The notes: generated by a model not told the origin, from the letters alone. 64,000 bases of DNA from Desulfacinum hydrothermale DSM 13146 (GCF_900176285.1 NZ_FWXF01000019.1:1-64000), one strand, 5' to 3'. Counted from the first letter of the stretch, positions 44,317 through 53,629 are shown. A program made the numbers and translations.

Positions 44317-45617
44317 TGAACCGAAACGCTCTCATTCTCTTTGCGCGCCACCCGGCACCGGGACATGTGAAAACGCGGCTGGCCAAGGTGGTCGGAAGCC
44401 GGGCCGCCTGCGACCTCTACGAAAGGCTCCTTCGTTTCAACCTGGGCGTCCTGGCGGACTTTCAAAGGCACTGGCCTGAAACCCATATCCACGTGGAAGT
44501 CACTCCGGCCGAACGGGTGCCCGCCTTCCGGAAGCGCTTTCGCCTTCCATGGCCCGTGTTCGCCCAGGAAGGGGAGCACCTGGGTCGGCGCATGGCCCAC
44601 GCATTCGACCGGCTTTTTCGCCGTGGTTATTCCCGCGTGCTTCTCATGGGATCGGATCTTTGGGACGTGAACCCCAAAGACCTCCAGGGCGCTTTTCGGG
44701 CCTTGGATCAGGCCCAAGCCGTGCTGGGCCCCGCCCAAGACGGCGGCTTCTATGCCGTGGGACTGCGGCGCCCGTGTCCCAAAGCCTTCGAAACACCCCA
44801 TTGGGGCACGTCCGACGTGCTGCAAAGAACCTGGGACACCCTGAGAGCGGAAGGGCTCGCCACGAGCCTTCTGAACGTTCGGCACGACGTGGACCGTCAG
44901 GAAGATCTTTCGGCCCTGCAGCGCCACTGGGCCCTTGCTTCCACCGTCTCCGTGATCGTTCCCACCCTGGCGCCCCGAGACAAACTTCTTCCGTGGATTC
45001 AGCACCTTGCCAACACCCTGTGGCCGGGAGACCAACTGTACGTGGTCCGCGGCGTTTCCGGCACCCAGGCGCCTCCCCATGCAAGTGACGGTATGGTCTG
45101 GCTGGAAAGTCCTCCCGGACGCGGCCTGCAAATGAACCACGGGGCCCGATCCGCAACGGGAGACATTTTGTGGTTCCTGCACGACGACTGCCTGCCGAGC
45201 CCCTGGGCCGCCTATCACGTGCGAAAGATCGTCCGGGATCGCCGGTTTTCCCTGGGCTGCTTCCGCCTTGGATTCTCCCCCACCAACCGCGCCCTGGATG
45301 CCATCGCCGCCTGGGCCAACCTGAGAACGCGGTGCCTGGGACTGCCCTACGGCGATCAGGGCCTCTTTTGCCGGAAGTCAACCTTTCATGCCGTCGGAGG
45401 CTTCGCCCAACCCTACCTGATGGAAGATGTGGATTTCGTGAAGGCCTGCCGCCGCCACGGACGCCTGCTCTTCTTGCACGAAACGATGCACACCTCGCCG
45501 CGCCGCTACCTTGAACAAGGCATCCTGAGATCGTCGCTGCGCAACCACATGACGCTCTTCGCCCATCTCCTGGGCCGTTCCAACGCCGTCCTCTACCAAC
45601 GATACTACGGGATCTAA
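44316..45617 (+). CDS. fused glycosyltransferase (TIGR04282-like plus TIGR04283-like)
   Basis: 433 residues. Domain 1 (1-205) is the CofC-like transferase, with LFARHPAPGHVKTRLAKVVG, LLMGSDLWDVNP and AVLGPAQDGGFYAVGL. Domain 2 (about 212-433) is the GT2 transferase, with VSVIVPTLAPRDKLLPWI, PGRGLQMNHGARSATGDILWFLHDDC and YGDQGLFCRKSTFHAVGGFAQPYLMEDVDF. The two are normally separate adjacent genes (rSAM/selenodomain-associated or arsenosugar-type pairs). The start ATG shares its A with the upstream stop. Confidence 0.88.
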   Translation: MNRNALILFARHPAPGHVKTRLAKVVGSRAACDLYERLLRFNLGVLADFQRHWPETHIHVEVTPAERVPAFRKRFRLPWPVFAQEGEHLGRRMAHAFDRLFRRGYSRVLLMGSDLWDVNPKDLQGAFRALDQAQAVLGPAQDGGFYAVGLRRPCPKAFETPHWGTSDVLQRTWDTLRAEGLATSLLNVRHDVDRQEDLSALQRHWALASTVSVIVPTLAPRDKLLPWIQHLANTLWPGDQLYVVRGVSGTQAPPHASDGMVWLESPPGRGLQMNHGARSATGDILWFLHDDCLPSPWAAYHVRKIVRDRRFSLGCFRLGFSPTNRALDAIAAWANLRTRCLGLPYGDQGLFCRKSTFHAVGGFAQPYLMEDVDFVKACRRHGRLLFLHETMHTSPRRYLEQGILRSSLRNHMTLFAHLLGRSNAVLYQRYYGI

Positions 45618-46047
45618 CGGAGAATTTTTCTTCATGTACCGAATCGGTATTGCGCCACCGAACTTGCAAGCCCTCTATGGCGATGTTAGTGAACGATTGA
45701 TTCAATGTTCAGTTGGTGCAGGGAAGGTAGGAAATTATGTTATCTGCCCTGAAACAAGACTAAGCTCCTGGAGTTGCCGCCATTGGGACACAACTCAATC
45801 CACCGGATCCGGGATGAATGAAAAAGAATGGGAGACCAACATTGACGGCTGCCCACAAGTTGCGCATCCTGGAAGAAGCGGATAACCTGGAGCGAGCTTG
45901 GCAAGATGGGAGCGCTGTTGCGCTGGGAAGGTCTTTACTCTTTAAGTCTGGTCACGTGGCGAAGGAAGCAAGATGAGTAGCTTTTAAACTTACTATGACC
46001 CAAGAAAAAGGGCAAGTCCGCACCGCCGAGGTTTTCAGGAGTTGTTC
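45618..46047. other. intergenic region with falling G+C
   Basis: 430 bases. An open frame at 45634-45885 has an unnatural composition and no ribosome site, so I do not call it. Base composition drops noticeably here. A weak sigma-54-like element lies at 45899-45913 (GG, ten bases, GC), about 135 bases before the alcohol dehydrogenase start. Confidence 0.45.
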
Positions 46048-47190
46048 ATGGAAATCACGAAGTTTTCGATCCCGGAAATCATCTTTGGACGCGGTGCCCT
46101 AAAATATGCGGGACTGTGTGCCAAACGCCTGGGGGCGGAAAAGCCTATGGTGGTCAGTGATCCCGGACTTCACGAATGCGGATGGGTATCGCACCTATTG
46201 GAGGTGCTCGCTGGAGAGGGATTGGAATGGTGTTACTTCGAGGACGTCGTCAGCAATCCCCGGGACACGCAGGTTGCCCATGGCGCCCTGTTCTACGCTG
46301 AACATAAAGCAGACGTCATTATTGCCCTTGGTGGCGGAAGCCCTATGGATGCGGCCAAAGGCATTGCCGTCGTGGCCAGCAATGGGGGGAGCATTCAGGA
46401 CTATGAAGGCGCCAACCGAATTCACCGTCCTTTGCCTCCCATGGTTTTTCTTCCTTCCACCGCGGGGAGCGGGTCGGATATTTCTCAGTTCGCCATTATT
46501 ACGGATACACGTCGGCGTCTCAAGATGACCATTGTCAGTCGAACGCTCGTTCCCAACATCTCCATCATTGACCCCAATGTGCTCACCACTAAACCCCGCT
46601 ACCTTGTCTTAGCTGCCGCCGTCGATGCTTTGGCCCATGCCATCGAATCCTATGTGTCCATTATCGCCTCCCCCTTCACAGAACTCCAGTCTCTCAAAGC
46701 CATTGAAATGATCAGCATCCATTTGCCTCGGGCTGCTCAAGAGCCTACTTTGGAAATTCTGGAATCCCTGAGCATTGCCAGTACCGCCGCTGGGATGGCC
46801 TTTAGCAATGCCAGCTTGGGAGCGGACCACGCTTTGGCCCATTCCCTTGGTGGTATGTTCGATATACTTCACGGGGAAGTGCATTCGGTGTTGTTGCCGG
46901 CTGTCATGAGATTCAACATGGACGCCGCCTTGCCCAAGATGGCTCAGATCGGGAAAATTTTGATCGGGAAAAATCTACGAAGCGAGCGGCAAACGGCCCA
47001 GGCGGGTATTGAAGCCCTGGAGCATCTATTTGCTTCCCTGGGAATGAAACAATGCCTTCGAGATTTGGTTCCTGAGCCTTCCCATTTGCCACAACTGTGC
47101 CGCATGGCGGCCCAAGATGCCTGTTTGCTGACCAATCCCAGACCCGCCAAATGGGATGACCTTTTGGCCATTTGTGAAGAGGCGTGGTGA
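46048..47190 (+). CDS. iron-containing alcohol dehydrogenase (first copy)
   Basis: 380 residues. Oxidises an alcohol with NAD(P) or reduces the aldehyde. Nucleotide loop ALGGGSPMDAAKG; metal ligands are the Asp and His of AAVDALAHAIES, the His of HALAHSLGG and the His of ILHGEVHSVLLP. The ATG at 46048 follows AGGAG at six bases. It lies directly upstream of, and overlaps by one base with, a histidine kinase gene. This suggests the sensor controls alcohol or aldehyde metabolism. Codon use is less G+C-rich than in flanking regions. Confidence 0.94.
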   Translation: MEITKFSIPEIIFGRGALKYAGLCAKRLGAEKPMVVSDPGLHECGWVSHLLEVLAGEGLEWCYFEDVVSNPRDTQVAHGALFYAEHKADVIIALGGGSPMDAAKGIAVVASNGGSIQDYEGANRIHRPLPPMVFLPSTAGSGSDISQFAIITDTRRRLKMTIVSRTLVPNISIIDPNVLTTKPRYLVLAAAVDALAHAIESYVSIIASPFTELQSLKAIEMISIHLPRAAQEPTLEILESLSIASTAAGMAFSNASLGADHALAHSLGGMFDILHGEVHSVLLPAVMRFNMDAALPKMAQIGKILIGKNLRSERQTAQAGIEALEHLFASLGMKQCLRDLVPEPSHLPQLCRMAAQDACLLTNPRPAKWDDLLAICEEAW

Positions 47191-48383
47191 TGAAAACATC
47201 TCCGTCCATAGAAGACCTGATCGGCATCGAGTATTCCAAGCTAGGGTTTTTCCGCGAAGCCCAGGAAAAGATTACCCAACTCAGGGCTTCTACCCGAGAA
47301 TTAGAACGACGACGCCAACAGATCCAAGCCATCCTGGACGGCATTACGGACGTTATGGCGGTGATAAGTCCTGAGGGACGAATCACCTCGGTCAATCACG
47401 TATTTTACGACGTATTTGAGAAGGTTTCCCCAGTGGGGCGCATCTGCCATCAGGTGTTTCGAGACAGCACGAGCCCTTGTGGACGGTGTCCAGCCCGTAT
47501 TGCCCTTAAATCCAACCGGCTGTGTCGTCAGGAACACGTCCTGACCATCGCCGGTGTCCCGCGCCACTTCGAAATCACGGCTTCCCCATTGAGAGACCCC
47601 CACGGGCATCCGTGTCACGTTCTCCTGCTGAAAAGAGACGTCACGGTGGAGCGGCAGTACCAGGCGAAGCTGAGCCACGCTGAAAAAATGTCCGCTGTGG
47701 GGCTGCTGGCTGCTGGCGTAGCCCATGAAATAAACAACCCATTAACCGCTATCCTGGGATTTGCTCAGGCGATCCTAAGGCATCTTCCCGAAGCTCGGAA
47801 CCGAGTGCCAGACGATTTCGGCGTCAAGCTGGAGGAGTACATGCAGATCATCCTGGAGGAATCCACCCGTTGCCGAGAAATCGTACAAAGCTTGCTCGCC
47901 TTTAGCCGGCCCCATTCGGGCAGCCAGTCACCTGTGAATCTCAATCAGTGCGTGCAGGAGACGCTGAAGCTTGTGCGGTACCGCATCAAAGAAGACCCCA
48001 AGGTTCGCCTCCAACAAGAGCTTGACGAGAGTCTACCGCCAATACTTGGGGCACCTTCCGAACTCAAACAGCTGTTTCTCAACCTTCTGCTTAATGCCTT
48101 GGATGCATCCCATGAATCGGGGATAACCGTGCTCGTACGCACTTATGTTCGGGATGATGAAAGGATATGTCTTGAAGTTCAAGACACCGGATGTGGAATG
48201 CATCGGGAAAGTCTTCCTAAGATTTTCGATCCCTTTTTCACCACCAAGCCCGTTGGCCAGGGCACAGGAATGGGACTTTCCATGTGCTATTCCATCGCTC
48301 AGGCACACAATGCTTCCATCGAGGTGGAAAGCAAACCTCACAAAGGATCCACTTTTCGAGTTGTGTTCGGAAAAATACCATGA
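47190..48383 (+). CDS. PAS-domain sensor histidine kinase
   Basis: 397 residues, no TM helix, so cytoplasmic. An N-terminal helix (1-45) and a PAS domain (about 46-150) are followed by HisKA with AGVAHEINNPL (phospho-acceptor H179) and a HATPase_c with N, G1 (DTGCGM) and G2 (GQGTGMGLSM) boxes. The PAS contains C86-x10-C97-x2-C100, which could bind a metal or iron-sulfur cluster, or act as a redox switch. The start overlaps the dehydrogenase stop (TGATG) and its end overlaps the response regulator (ATGA). Confidence 0.94.
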   Translation: MKTSPSIEDLIGIEYSKLGFFREAQEKITQLRASTRELERRRQQIQAILDGITDVMAVISPEGRITSVNHVFYDVFEKVSPVGRICHQVFRDSTSPCGRCPARIALKSNRLCRQEHVLTIAGVPRHFEITASPLRDPHGHPCHVLLLKRDVTVERQYQAKLSHAEKMSAVGLLAAGVAHEINNPLTAILGFAQAILRHLPEARNRVPDDFGVKLEEYMQIILEESTRCREIVQSLLAFSRPHSGSQSPVNLNQCVQETLKLVRYRIKEDPKVRLQQELDESLPPILGAPSELKQLFLNLLLNALDASHESGITVLVRTYVRDDERICLEVQDTGCGMHRESLPKIFDPFFTTKPVGQGTGMGLSMCYSIAQAHNASIEVESKPHKGSTFRVVFGKIP

Positions 48384-49765
48384 GCCCAATGCGTGTTCTG
48401 CTTATAGATGACGAATTGTACATTCGAAAACTGGTAGAAAAAGAACTGACCGCTCCACACCGAAGGATTGTCACGGCGGACAGTGCGGCCGTGGCTAAAA
48501 GACGCATCGCAAAGGAAACCTTTGATGTCGTCGTGGTGGATATTCGACTTCCCGACGGCGACGGCATCGAACTTTTAAGCTTCTTTCGACAAACATTCCC
48601 TGACGTGGAGGTCATCCTGATCACGGGCTATGGCACCGTGGAAAGCGCTCTCAAGGCCATGCGACTGGGCGCCTACGACTACATCACCAAACCCTTCGAT
48701 TTGGAGCGGCTTGAACTGGTGCTGGAAAAGGCCTTTGAACGGGTGTGCCTTAAGAGAGAAAACCGCCGACTACTGCACGGGCACAAGGACATGGGTGCTC
48801 CCCGCCTTGTGGGCCGATCTCCGGCCATGCTTCACATCACCCAGCTGATCAAAAAGGTCAGCCCTCACCCCACATCCGTGCTCATCACCGGAGAGTCCGG
48901 GACCGGCAAAGAGGTTGTGGCGCGAAACATCCACGCTCTAAGCCTGCGGGCGAAACGTCCTTTCGTCGTCATGAACTGCGCGGAACTGCAAAAGGATCTA
49001 CTGCGCAGCGAACTGTTTGGCTATATCAAAGGAGCCTTTACCGGAGCCATGGAGACACGCGACGGCCTGATCTACCTTGCCGATGGAGGCACCCTGTTTC
49101 TTGACGAAATCGGGGACATGCCCATGGAGCTCCAAGGGGCTCTTTTGAGAGTCCTGGAAACCAAGAAGTATCGACGGGTCGGAGACCAACGAGAACGTCA
49201 TGTGGACGTGCGATTCCTCTTTGCCACTCACCGAGACTTGAATGCCGAAGTGAATGCGGGCCGCTTTCACGAGGCTCTCTATCACCGCCTGAACGTTTTT
49301 GATATTCATCTCCCACCTTTGAGGGAACGACGTGAGGAGATCCCCCTGCTGGTGGAGCATCTTCTGGGGGTTCTGGGGCAGCCAGGAACCTCCTACACAG
49401 TGCCCGATGAGACCCTTGCTTATCTCATGAGTTATCACTGGCCGGGGAACGTTCGGGAGCTTCGCAACGTCCTCGAACGCTGTCTGATCCTCAGCGAAGA
49501 TCGGGTTATCCTCCCCATCACCCTTCCCTCGGAGTTGGTCCAAGTGGCACATCCCTCGCGTAGCGCCGCTTTCTCATGCCAAACCCTCCAAGAAGTGGAA
49601 CGACACCACATTCAAAACACTTTGGCGCACTTTTCGGGGAATAAGACCGAAGCCGCTCGAGCCCTGGGGATCAGCCGCCGAACCTTGTATCGCAAAATGA
49701 AAGCCTACGGCCTCAATGGTATTGAGAACAACTTGGCACAGATGCCAACCCATGTGACAACATGA
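48380..49765 (+). CDS. NtrC-type response regulator, sigma-54 activator
   Basis: 461 residues. The receiver has VVVDIRLPDG (phosphorylation D54), ILITGYG and YITKP, all intact. The AAA+ domain has GESGTGKE (171-178), the sigma-54 contact loop GAFTGA (218-223) and [11 protein letters not shown]. The Fis-type helix-turn-helix is NKTEAARALGISRRTLYRKMKAYG. It is the cognate regulator of the preceding kinase. Likely targets are the two flanking dehydrogenase genes, one of which has a sigma-54-like promoter. Confidence 0.95.
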   Translation: MSPMRVLLIDDELYIRKLVEKELTAPHRRIVTADSAAVAKRRIAKETFDVVVVDIRLPDGDGIELLSFFRQTFPDVEVILITGYGTVESALKAMRLGAYDYITKPFDLERLELVLEKAFERVCLKRENRRLLHGHKDMGAPRLVGRSPAMLHITQLIKKVSPHPTSVLITGESGTGKEVVARNIHALSLRAKRPFVVMNCAELQKDLLRSELFGYIKGAFTGAMETRDGLIYLADGGTLFLDEIGDMPMELQGALLRVLETKKYRRVGDQRERHVDVRFLFATHRDLNAEVNAGRFHEALYHRLNVFDIHLPPLRERREEIPLLVEHLLGVLGQPGTSYTVPDETLAYLMSYHWPGNVRELRNVLERCLILSEDRVILPITLPSELVQVAHPSRSAAFSCQTLQEVERHHIQNTLAHFSGNKTEAARALGISRRTLYRKMKAYGLNGIENNLAQMPTHVTT

Positions 49766-50084
49766 CACACTTGTGCCCCTCTACGGACAAAAGGAGCCAC
49801 CTCCATAACCGCCCCATACAATGGATCCCGGGCATCCCCCAAAAGGTAATTTACTGTTTTTATATGAGAAACAGAGACAAAAACGTGATTCAGGCCCCTT
49901 ACAACTTCCTTCTCGTCTAGCCAACTTGACACAAGCTCCAATCCTAAATTTTCATAACTGAACCGCAACTAATTGTTTTCACTAAATTTTATGTGTTGGC
50001 ATCTATCTTGATTATTTGACGGGTGCGTGCCTTCGCAGGGAAGGCCTGGTGGAAGTGTTTCCAAAGCACAGAAGGAGGCAAGTC
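49766..50084. other. regulatory gap before the second alcohol dehydrogenase
   Basis: 319 A+T-rich bases with no gene. It holds the sigma-54-like promoter at 49997. The 200 bases upstream of that would be the place for NtrC-type activator sites. I see no clean long dyad, only short A+T-rich motifs. Confidence 0.5.
49997..50012 (+). promoter_or_regulatory. sigma-54 type -24/-12 promoter
   Basis: TGGCAT (49997-50002), five bases CTATC, then TTGAT (50008-50012). This matches the TGGCAC-N5-TTGC(A/T) consensus except in the last base of the first box and the C of GC in the second. It lies 72 bases before the dehydrogenase ATG and directly behind a sigma-54 activator gene. Confidence 0.6.
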
Positions 50085-51251
50085 ATGGCGGTTCAAGAAC
50101 AAGTCTATGGGTTTTACATTCCGACGGTCACCTTGATGGGCATTGGGTCTCACAAGGAAATCGGAAATCAGATCAAGGTCCTTGGAGGCAAGAAGCCTTT
50201 TTTGTGCACAGACAAGGGGATTGTGTCCGCGGGCATTGCGGACCAAATCTCCCAGTTGATCAAAAAAGACACCGGCCTGGATGTGGTTGTCTTTGACGAA
50301 ACGGTTCCCAATCCCACGGATGTGAACGTGCACGATGGGCTCAAGGTGTATAAGGACAACGGCTGCGACCTCATTATCTCACTCGGCGGTGGCAGCGCCC
50401 ATGATTGCGCCAAAGGTATCGGGATCGTCGCCACCAACGGCGGCCACATTCGCGACTATGAAGGCATTGACAAATCCACTAAGGCCATGCCGCCTTTCAT
50501 TGCGGTGAATACCACGGCTGGGACGGCCAGCGAAATGACTCGATTTTGCATCATTACGAACACCGACACCAAAGTGAAAATGGCTATTGTGGACTGGCGA
50601 GTAACTCCAAATGTGGCCATCAATGATCCCCTCCTTATGATGGGCATGCCCCCGGCGCTCACGGCCGCCACCGGCATGGACGCGCTAACTCATGCCGTGG
50701 AAGCCTACGTGTCCACCATTGCCACCCCCGTAACGGACGCCTGCGCCCTAAAGGCCATCGAACTCATTGCCCAAAATTTGAGGGCGGCCGTGGCCAACGG
50801 ATCCGATATGGAAGCGCGCGACAAGATGGCCTATGCGGAATACTTGGCAGGGATGGCTTTCAATAACGCGAGCTTGGGCCATGTGCACGCCATGGCGCAT
50901 CAGTTGGGAGGATTTTACGACCTGCCACACGGAGTGTGCAACGCCATTTTGTTACCTCATGTACAACGTTTCAACATGATTGCCAAGATGTACCGCTTTG
51001 CCGACATTGCCGTCTCCATGGGAGAAAACATCACTGGGTTGTCCGTGCGTGATGCGGCTGAAAAGGCTTTGGAAGCTATCACGACTCTCTCTCGGGATGT
51101 GGGAATTCCCCGGGGGCTCAGCGAATTGGGTGTTAAAGAGCAAGACATTCCCATCATGGCGGAAAACGCCCAAAAGGATGCGTGCGGCCTAACCAACCCC
51201 AGGTGCCCGACTTTGGAGGACGTGGTTCAGATCTACAAAACTGCCCTGTAA
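50085..51251 (+). CDS. iron-containing alcohol dehydrogenase (second copy, methanol/ethanol-dehydrogenase-like)
   Basis: 388 residues. Signatures: ISLGGGSAHDCAKG, the central TTAGTASEMTRFCIITN, metal ligands in GMDALTHAVEAYVS and GHVHAMAHQLGGFYDLPHGVCNAILLP, and a C-terminal KDACGLTNPR. It is closer to the broad-range methanol/1,3-propanediol dehydrogenase type than the first copy. A textbook AGAAGGAGG ribosome site precedes the ATG. It is followed by a good terminator, so it is monocistronic. Confidence 0.95.
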   Translation: MAVQEQVYGFYIPTVTLMGIGSHKEIGNQIKVLGGKKPFLCTDKGIVSAGIADQISQLIKKDTGLDVVVFDETVPNPTDVNVHDGLKVYKDNGCDLIISLGGGSAHDCAKGIGIVATNGGHIRDYEGIDKSTKAMPPFIAVNTTAGTASEMTRFCIITNTDTKVKMAIVDWRVTPNVAINDPLLMMGMPPALTAATGMDALTHAVEAYVSTIATPVTDACALKAIELIAQNLRAAVANGSDMEARDKMAYAEYLAGMAFNNASLGHVHAMAHQLGGFYDLPHGVCNAILLPHVQRFNMIAKMYRFADIAVSMGENITGLSVRDAAEKALEAITTLSRDVGIPRGLSELGVKEQDIPIMAENAQKDACGLTNPRCPTLEDVVQIYKTAL

Positions 51252-51317
51252 GCTTGATATTTGAAACCGACTTGTAAAGACGTACGTCGACGAAGCTGTA
51301 GCTTTATGATCCGCCCG

Positions 51318-51349
51318 TCCCCGATTTCCTCCCGTTCGGGAATCGGGGA
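51318..51349 (+). terminator. intrinsic terminator of the second dehydrogenase gene
   Basis: Stem TCCCCGATT (51318-51326) / AATCGGGGA (51341-51349) with an inner CCCG/CGGG, followed by CTTCTTTCAATTT. Confidence 0.85.
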
Positions 51350-51425
51350 TCTTCTTTCAATTTAATTGCGTGTTGTGAGGCAATGGGGCAATACCCACCG
51401 CGAGCGTTATGCCTTTTTTGGCAGA

Positions 51426-51454
51426 TTTACACGCTTTCTAAAAATCGTTACAAA
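51426..51454 (+). promoter_or_regulatory. sigma-70-like promoter of the AOR gene, with a structured leader
   Basis: TTTACA (51426-51431), a 17-base spacer and TACAAA (51449-51454). The leader to the ATG is about 155 bases and carries a perfect 7-bp hairpin TCCCGCA/TGCGGGA (51475-51493). The rest of the 365-base gap is the terminator above and unremarkable sequence. Confidence 0.5.
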
Positions 51455-51616
51455 GGACCAGGATCTTCGGACGATCCCGCAGGCCGTGCGGGACGGCCCA
51501 CCCCCAGGAAACGGAGTCGTGCCCGCACATCGGCCGCTTTGTGGGGGCCCGATAAGGACCGTACGACGCGCATCACCAACAATTTCATCCCGTCCCTCAC
51601 CTAGAAGGAGGAAGCC

Positions 51617-53353
51617 ATGGACAAGATTTTGCGTATTGACATGGGAGCCGAAGGAGGTCCCAAGGTCACAGTGGAACCCGTGGGCGACTATGCGGGACTG
51701 GGGGGGCGTGCCCTCACCTCGGCCATCGTGTCCAAGGAAGTTCCGCCCACCTGCCATCCCCTGGGTGCCCAGAACAAACTGGTGATCGCTCCGGGCCTTT
51801 TGAGCGGCAGTGCGGGGGCCATGAGCGGGCGCATTTCCGTGGGATGCAAGAGCCCGCTTACGGGCGGAATCAAGGAGGCCAACGCGGGCGGTCAGGCGGC
51901 ACAGGTGCTGGGGCGCCTGGGATATGCGGCCATCGTGCTGGAAGGCAAACCCCAGGACGGCGCCCTTTACAAGGTCTTCATCAACAAGGACGGCGTGAAG
52001 GTCCTTCCCGCCGACGACCTCAAGGGATTGGGCAACTACAAGACGGTGGAAAAGGCCAAGGAAGCATTCGGTGAGAAGATCGCCTGCATCTCCATCGGTC
52101 AGGCGGGCGAGATGAAGCTGGCCGCCGCTTCCATCGCCTGCACCGATCCGGAGCTCCGGCCCACGCGCCACGCGGGTCGAGGCGGCGTGGGAGCCGTTAT
52201 GGGATCCAAAGGGGTGAAGCTCATCGTCTTGGACGACGCGGGCATGTCCATGCGCTCTCCCAAGGATCCGGAAGCCTTCAAGGACGCCAACAAGCGTTTC
52301 GTGGAAGGACTTCGCAAACACCCGGTGACGGGAGAAGGCCTTCCCGCCTACGGGACCAACGTGCTCACCAACGTGATCAACGAGGCCGGCGCTTACCCCA
52401 CCTACAACTTCAAAGAAGGCCGGTTTGGCGGCGCCGCCAAGATCAGCGGGGAGACCCAGGCGGAGACGGAAAAGACCCGGGGCGGCAACCCCACCCACGG
52501 CTGCCACCGCGGCTGTGTCATCCGTTGCTCGGGGATCTACGTGGACAAAGACGGCCACTATGTGACCAAGCAGCCCGAATATGAAACCGTCTGGGCCCAC
52601 GGAGGTAACTGCGGCATTGACGATCTGGACGCCATCGCCCAGCTGGATTTTCTCGATGACGACATCGGCCTGGATACCATCGAAATGGGCGCCACCATCG
52701 CCGTGGCCATGGACGCCGGGCTGGCCAAGTTCGGCGACGCCCAGGCCGCCATCGACCTGGTCAAAGAGGTGGCCAAAGGCACGCCGCTGGGACGCATCCT
52801 GGGAAGCGGCGCGGCGGTTACCGGCAAGGTCTTCGGTGTGGAGCGCGTGCCGGTGGTTAAGGGACAGGCCATGCCCGCCTACGACCCCCGGGCCGTCAAG
52901 GGCATCGGGGTCACCTACGCCACCAGCACCATGGGCGCCGACCACACGGCAGGTTATGCCGTGGCCACGAATATCTTGAAGGTGGGCGGCGACGTGGATC
53001 CCCTGTCTCCCCAAGGCCAGGTGGAACTGTCCCGAAACCTTCAAATCGCTACGGCGGCCATCGATTCCACGGGCATGTGCCTCTTTATCGCTTTCGCCAT
53101 CATGGATCAGCCCGAAACCTTCCAGGCCCTGATCGACATGATCAACGCCTTCTACGGTCTGAACATGACCGCGGACGACGTGACCGAACTGGGTAAGAAG
53201 GTGCTGTCCATGGAGCGGGAGTTCAATCAAAAGGCCGGCTTCACCTCCAAGCACGATCGCCTGCCGGATTACTTCAAAAACGAACCCGTCCCGCCGCACA
53301 ACGTGACCTTCGACGTGTCGGACCAGGAACTGGACCAGGTCTTCAACTGGTAA
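51617..53353 (+). CDS. aor: aldehyde:ferredoxin oxidoreductase, tungsten-pterin family
   Basis: 578 residues. Oxidises aldehydes to carboxylic acids with ferredoxin as acceptor, or runs in reverse. N-terminal pterin-binding domain: VGDYAGLGGRALTSAIVSKEV, GRISVGCKSPLTGGIKEANAGG and ACTDPELRPTRHAGRGGVGAVMGSKGVK. The cluster motif is HGCHRGCVIRCSG, with the fourth Cys in DSTGMC. The pterin loop ATSTMGADHTAGYA is present. Shorter than the typical 605-620 residues. AGAAGGAGG precedes the ATG. It stands alone, with a hairpin after it. Confidence 0.95.
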   Translation: MDKILRIDMGAEGGPKVTVEPVGDYAGLGGRALTSAIVSKEVPPTCHPLGAQNKLVIAPGLLSGSAGAMSGRISVGCKSPLTGGIKEANAGGQAAQVLGRLGYAAIVLEGKPQDGALYKVFINKDGVKVLPADDLKGLGNYKTVEKAKEAFGEKIACISIGQAGEMKLAAASIACTDPELRPTRHAGRGGVGAVMGSKGVKLIVLDDAGMSMRSPKDPEAFKDANKRFVEGLRKHPVTGEGLPAYGTNVLTNVINEAGAYPTYNFKEGRFGGAAKISGETQAETEKTRGGNPTHGCHRGCVIRCSGIYVDKDGHYVTKQPEYETVWAHGGNCGIDDLDAIAQLDFLDDDIGLDTIEMGATIAVAMDAGLAKFGDAQAAIDLVKEVAKGTPLGRILGSGAAVTGKVFGVERVPVVKGQAMPAYDPRAVKGIGVTYATSTMGADHTAGYAVATNILKVGGDVDPLSPQGQVELSRNLQIATAAIDSTGMCLFIAFAIMDQPETFQALIDMINAFYGLNMTADDVTELGKKVLSMEREFNQKAGFTSKHDRLPDYFKNEPVPPHNVTFDVSDQELDQVFNW

Positions 53354-53365
53354 GCAACGGATAAG

Positions 53366-53387
53366 GGGGCGGTTGCAAAACCGCCCC
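53366..53387. terminator. hairpin after the AOR gene
   Basis: Stem GGGGCGGTT / AACCGCCCC with a GCAA loop, 13 bases after the stop codon. No clear T-tract follows. The rest of the gap to 53629 shows nothing. Confidence 0.55.
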
Positions 53388-53629
53388 ACCCGTTGACCAA
53401 AGCTTCATTGGCCGTGGGCTCCGCCACTCCCCCCATCCGGCATCGTGGATCAGGGGGGCAACCCCATCCAACGAAAACAAGGCATCTTGTAAGATCCTGC
53501 CGGGGCCCATGGTTCCCCGCGCCCTCCCCCCGCTCTGTGCCCATCCCAAACCTGCAAGTATCTCCCTCGAGCCGACGGGCGGAGCGCTCCGATCACGGCA
53601 GACCGACTTGGCCAAGAGGGGGCAACATT

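Noticed and set aside
45634-45885. 83-residue open frame
   Set aside because: No ribosome site at useful spacing and protein-unlike composition; treated as non-coding.
51418-51436. TTGGCAGATTTACACGC as a sigma-54 promoter for the AOR gene
   Set aside because: The GG-GC spacing is 11 bases; an overlapping sigma-70 promoter fits better.
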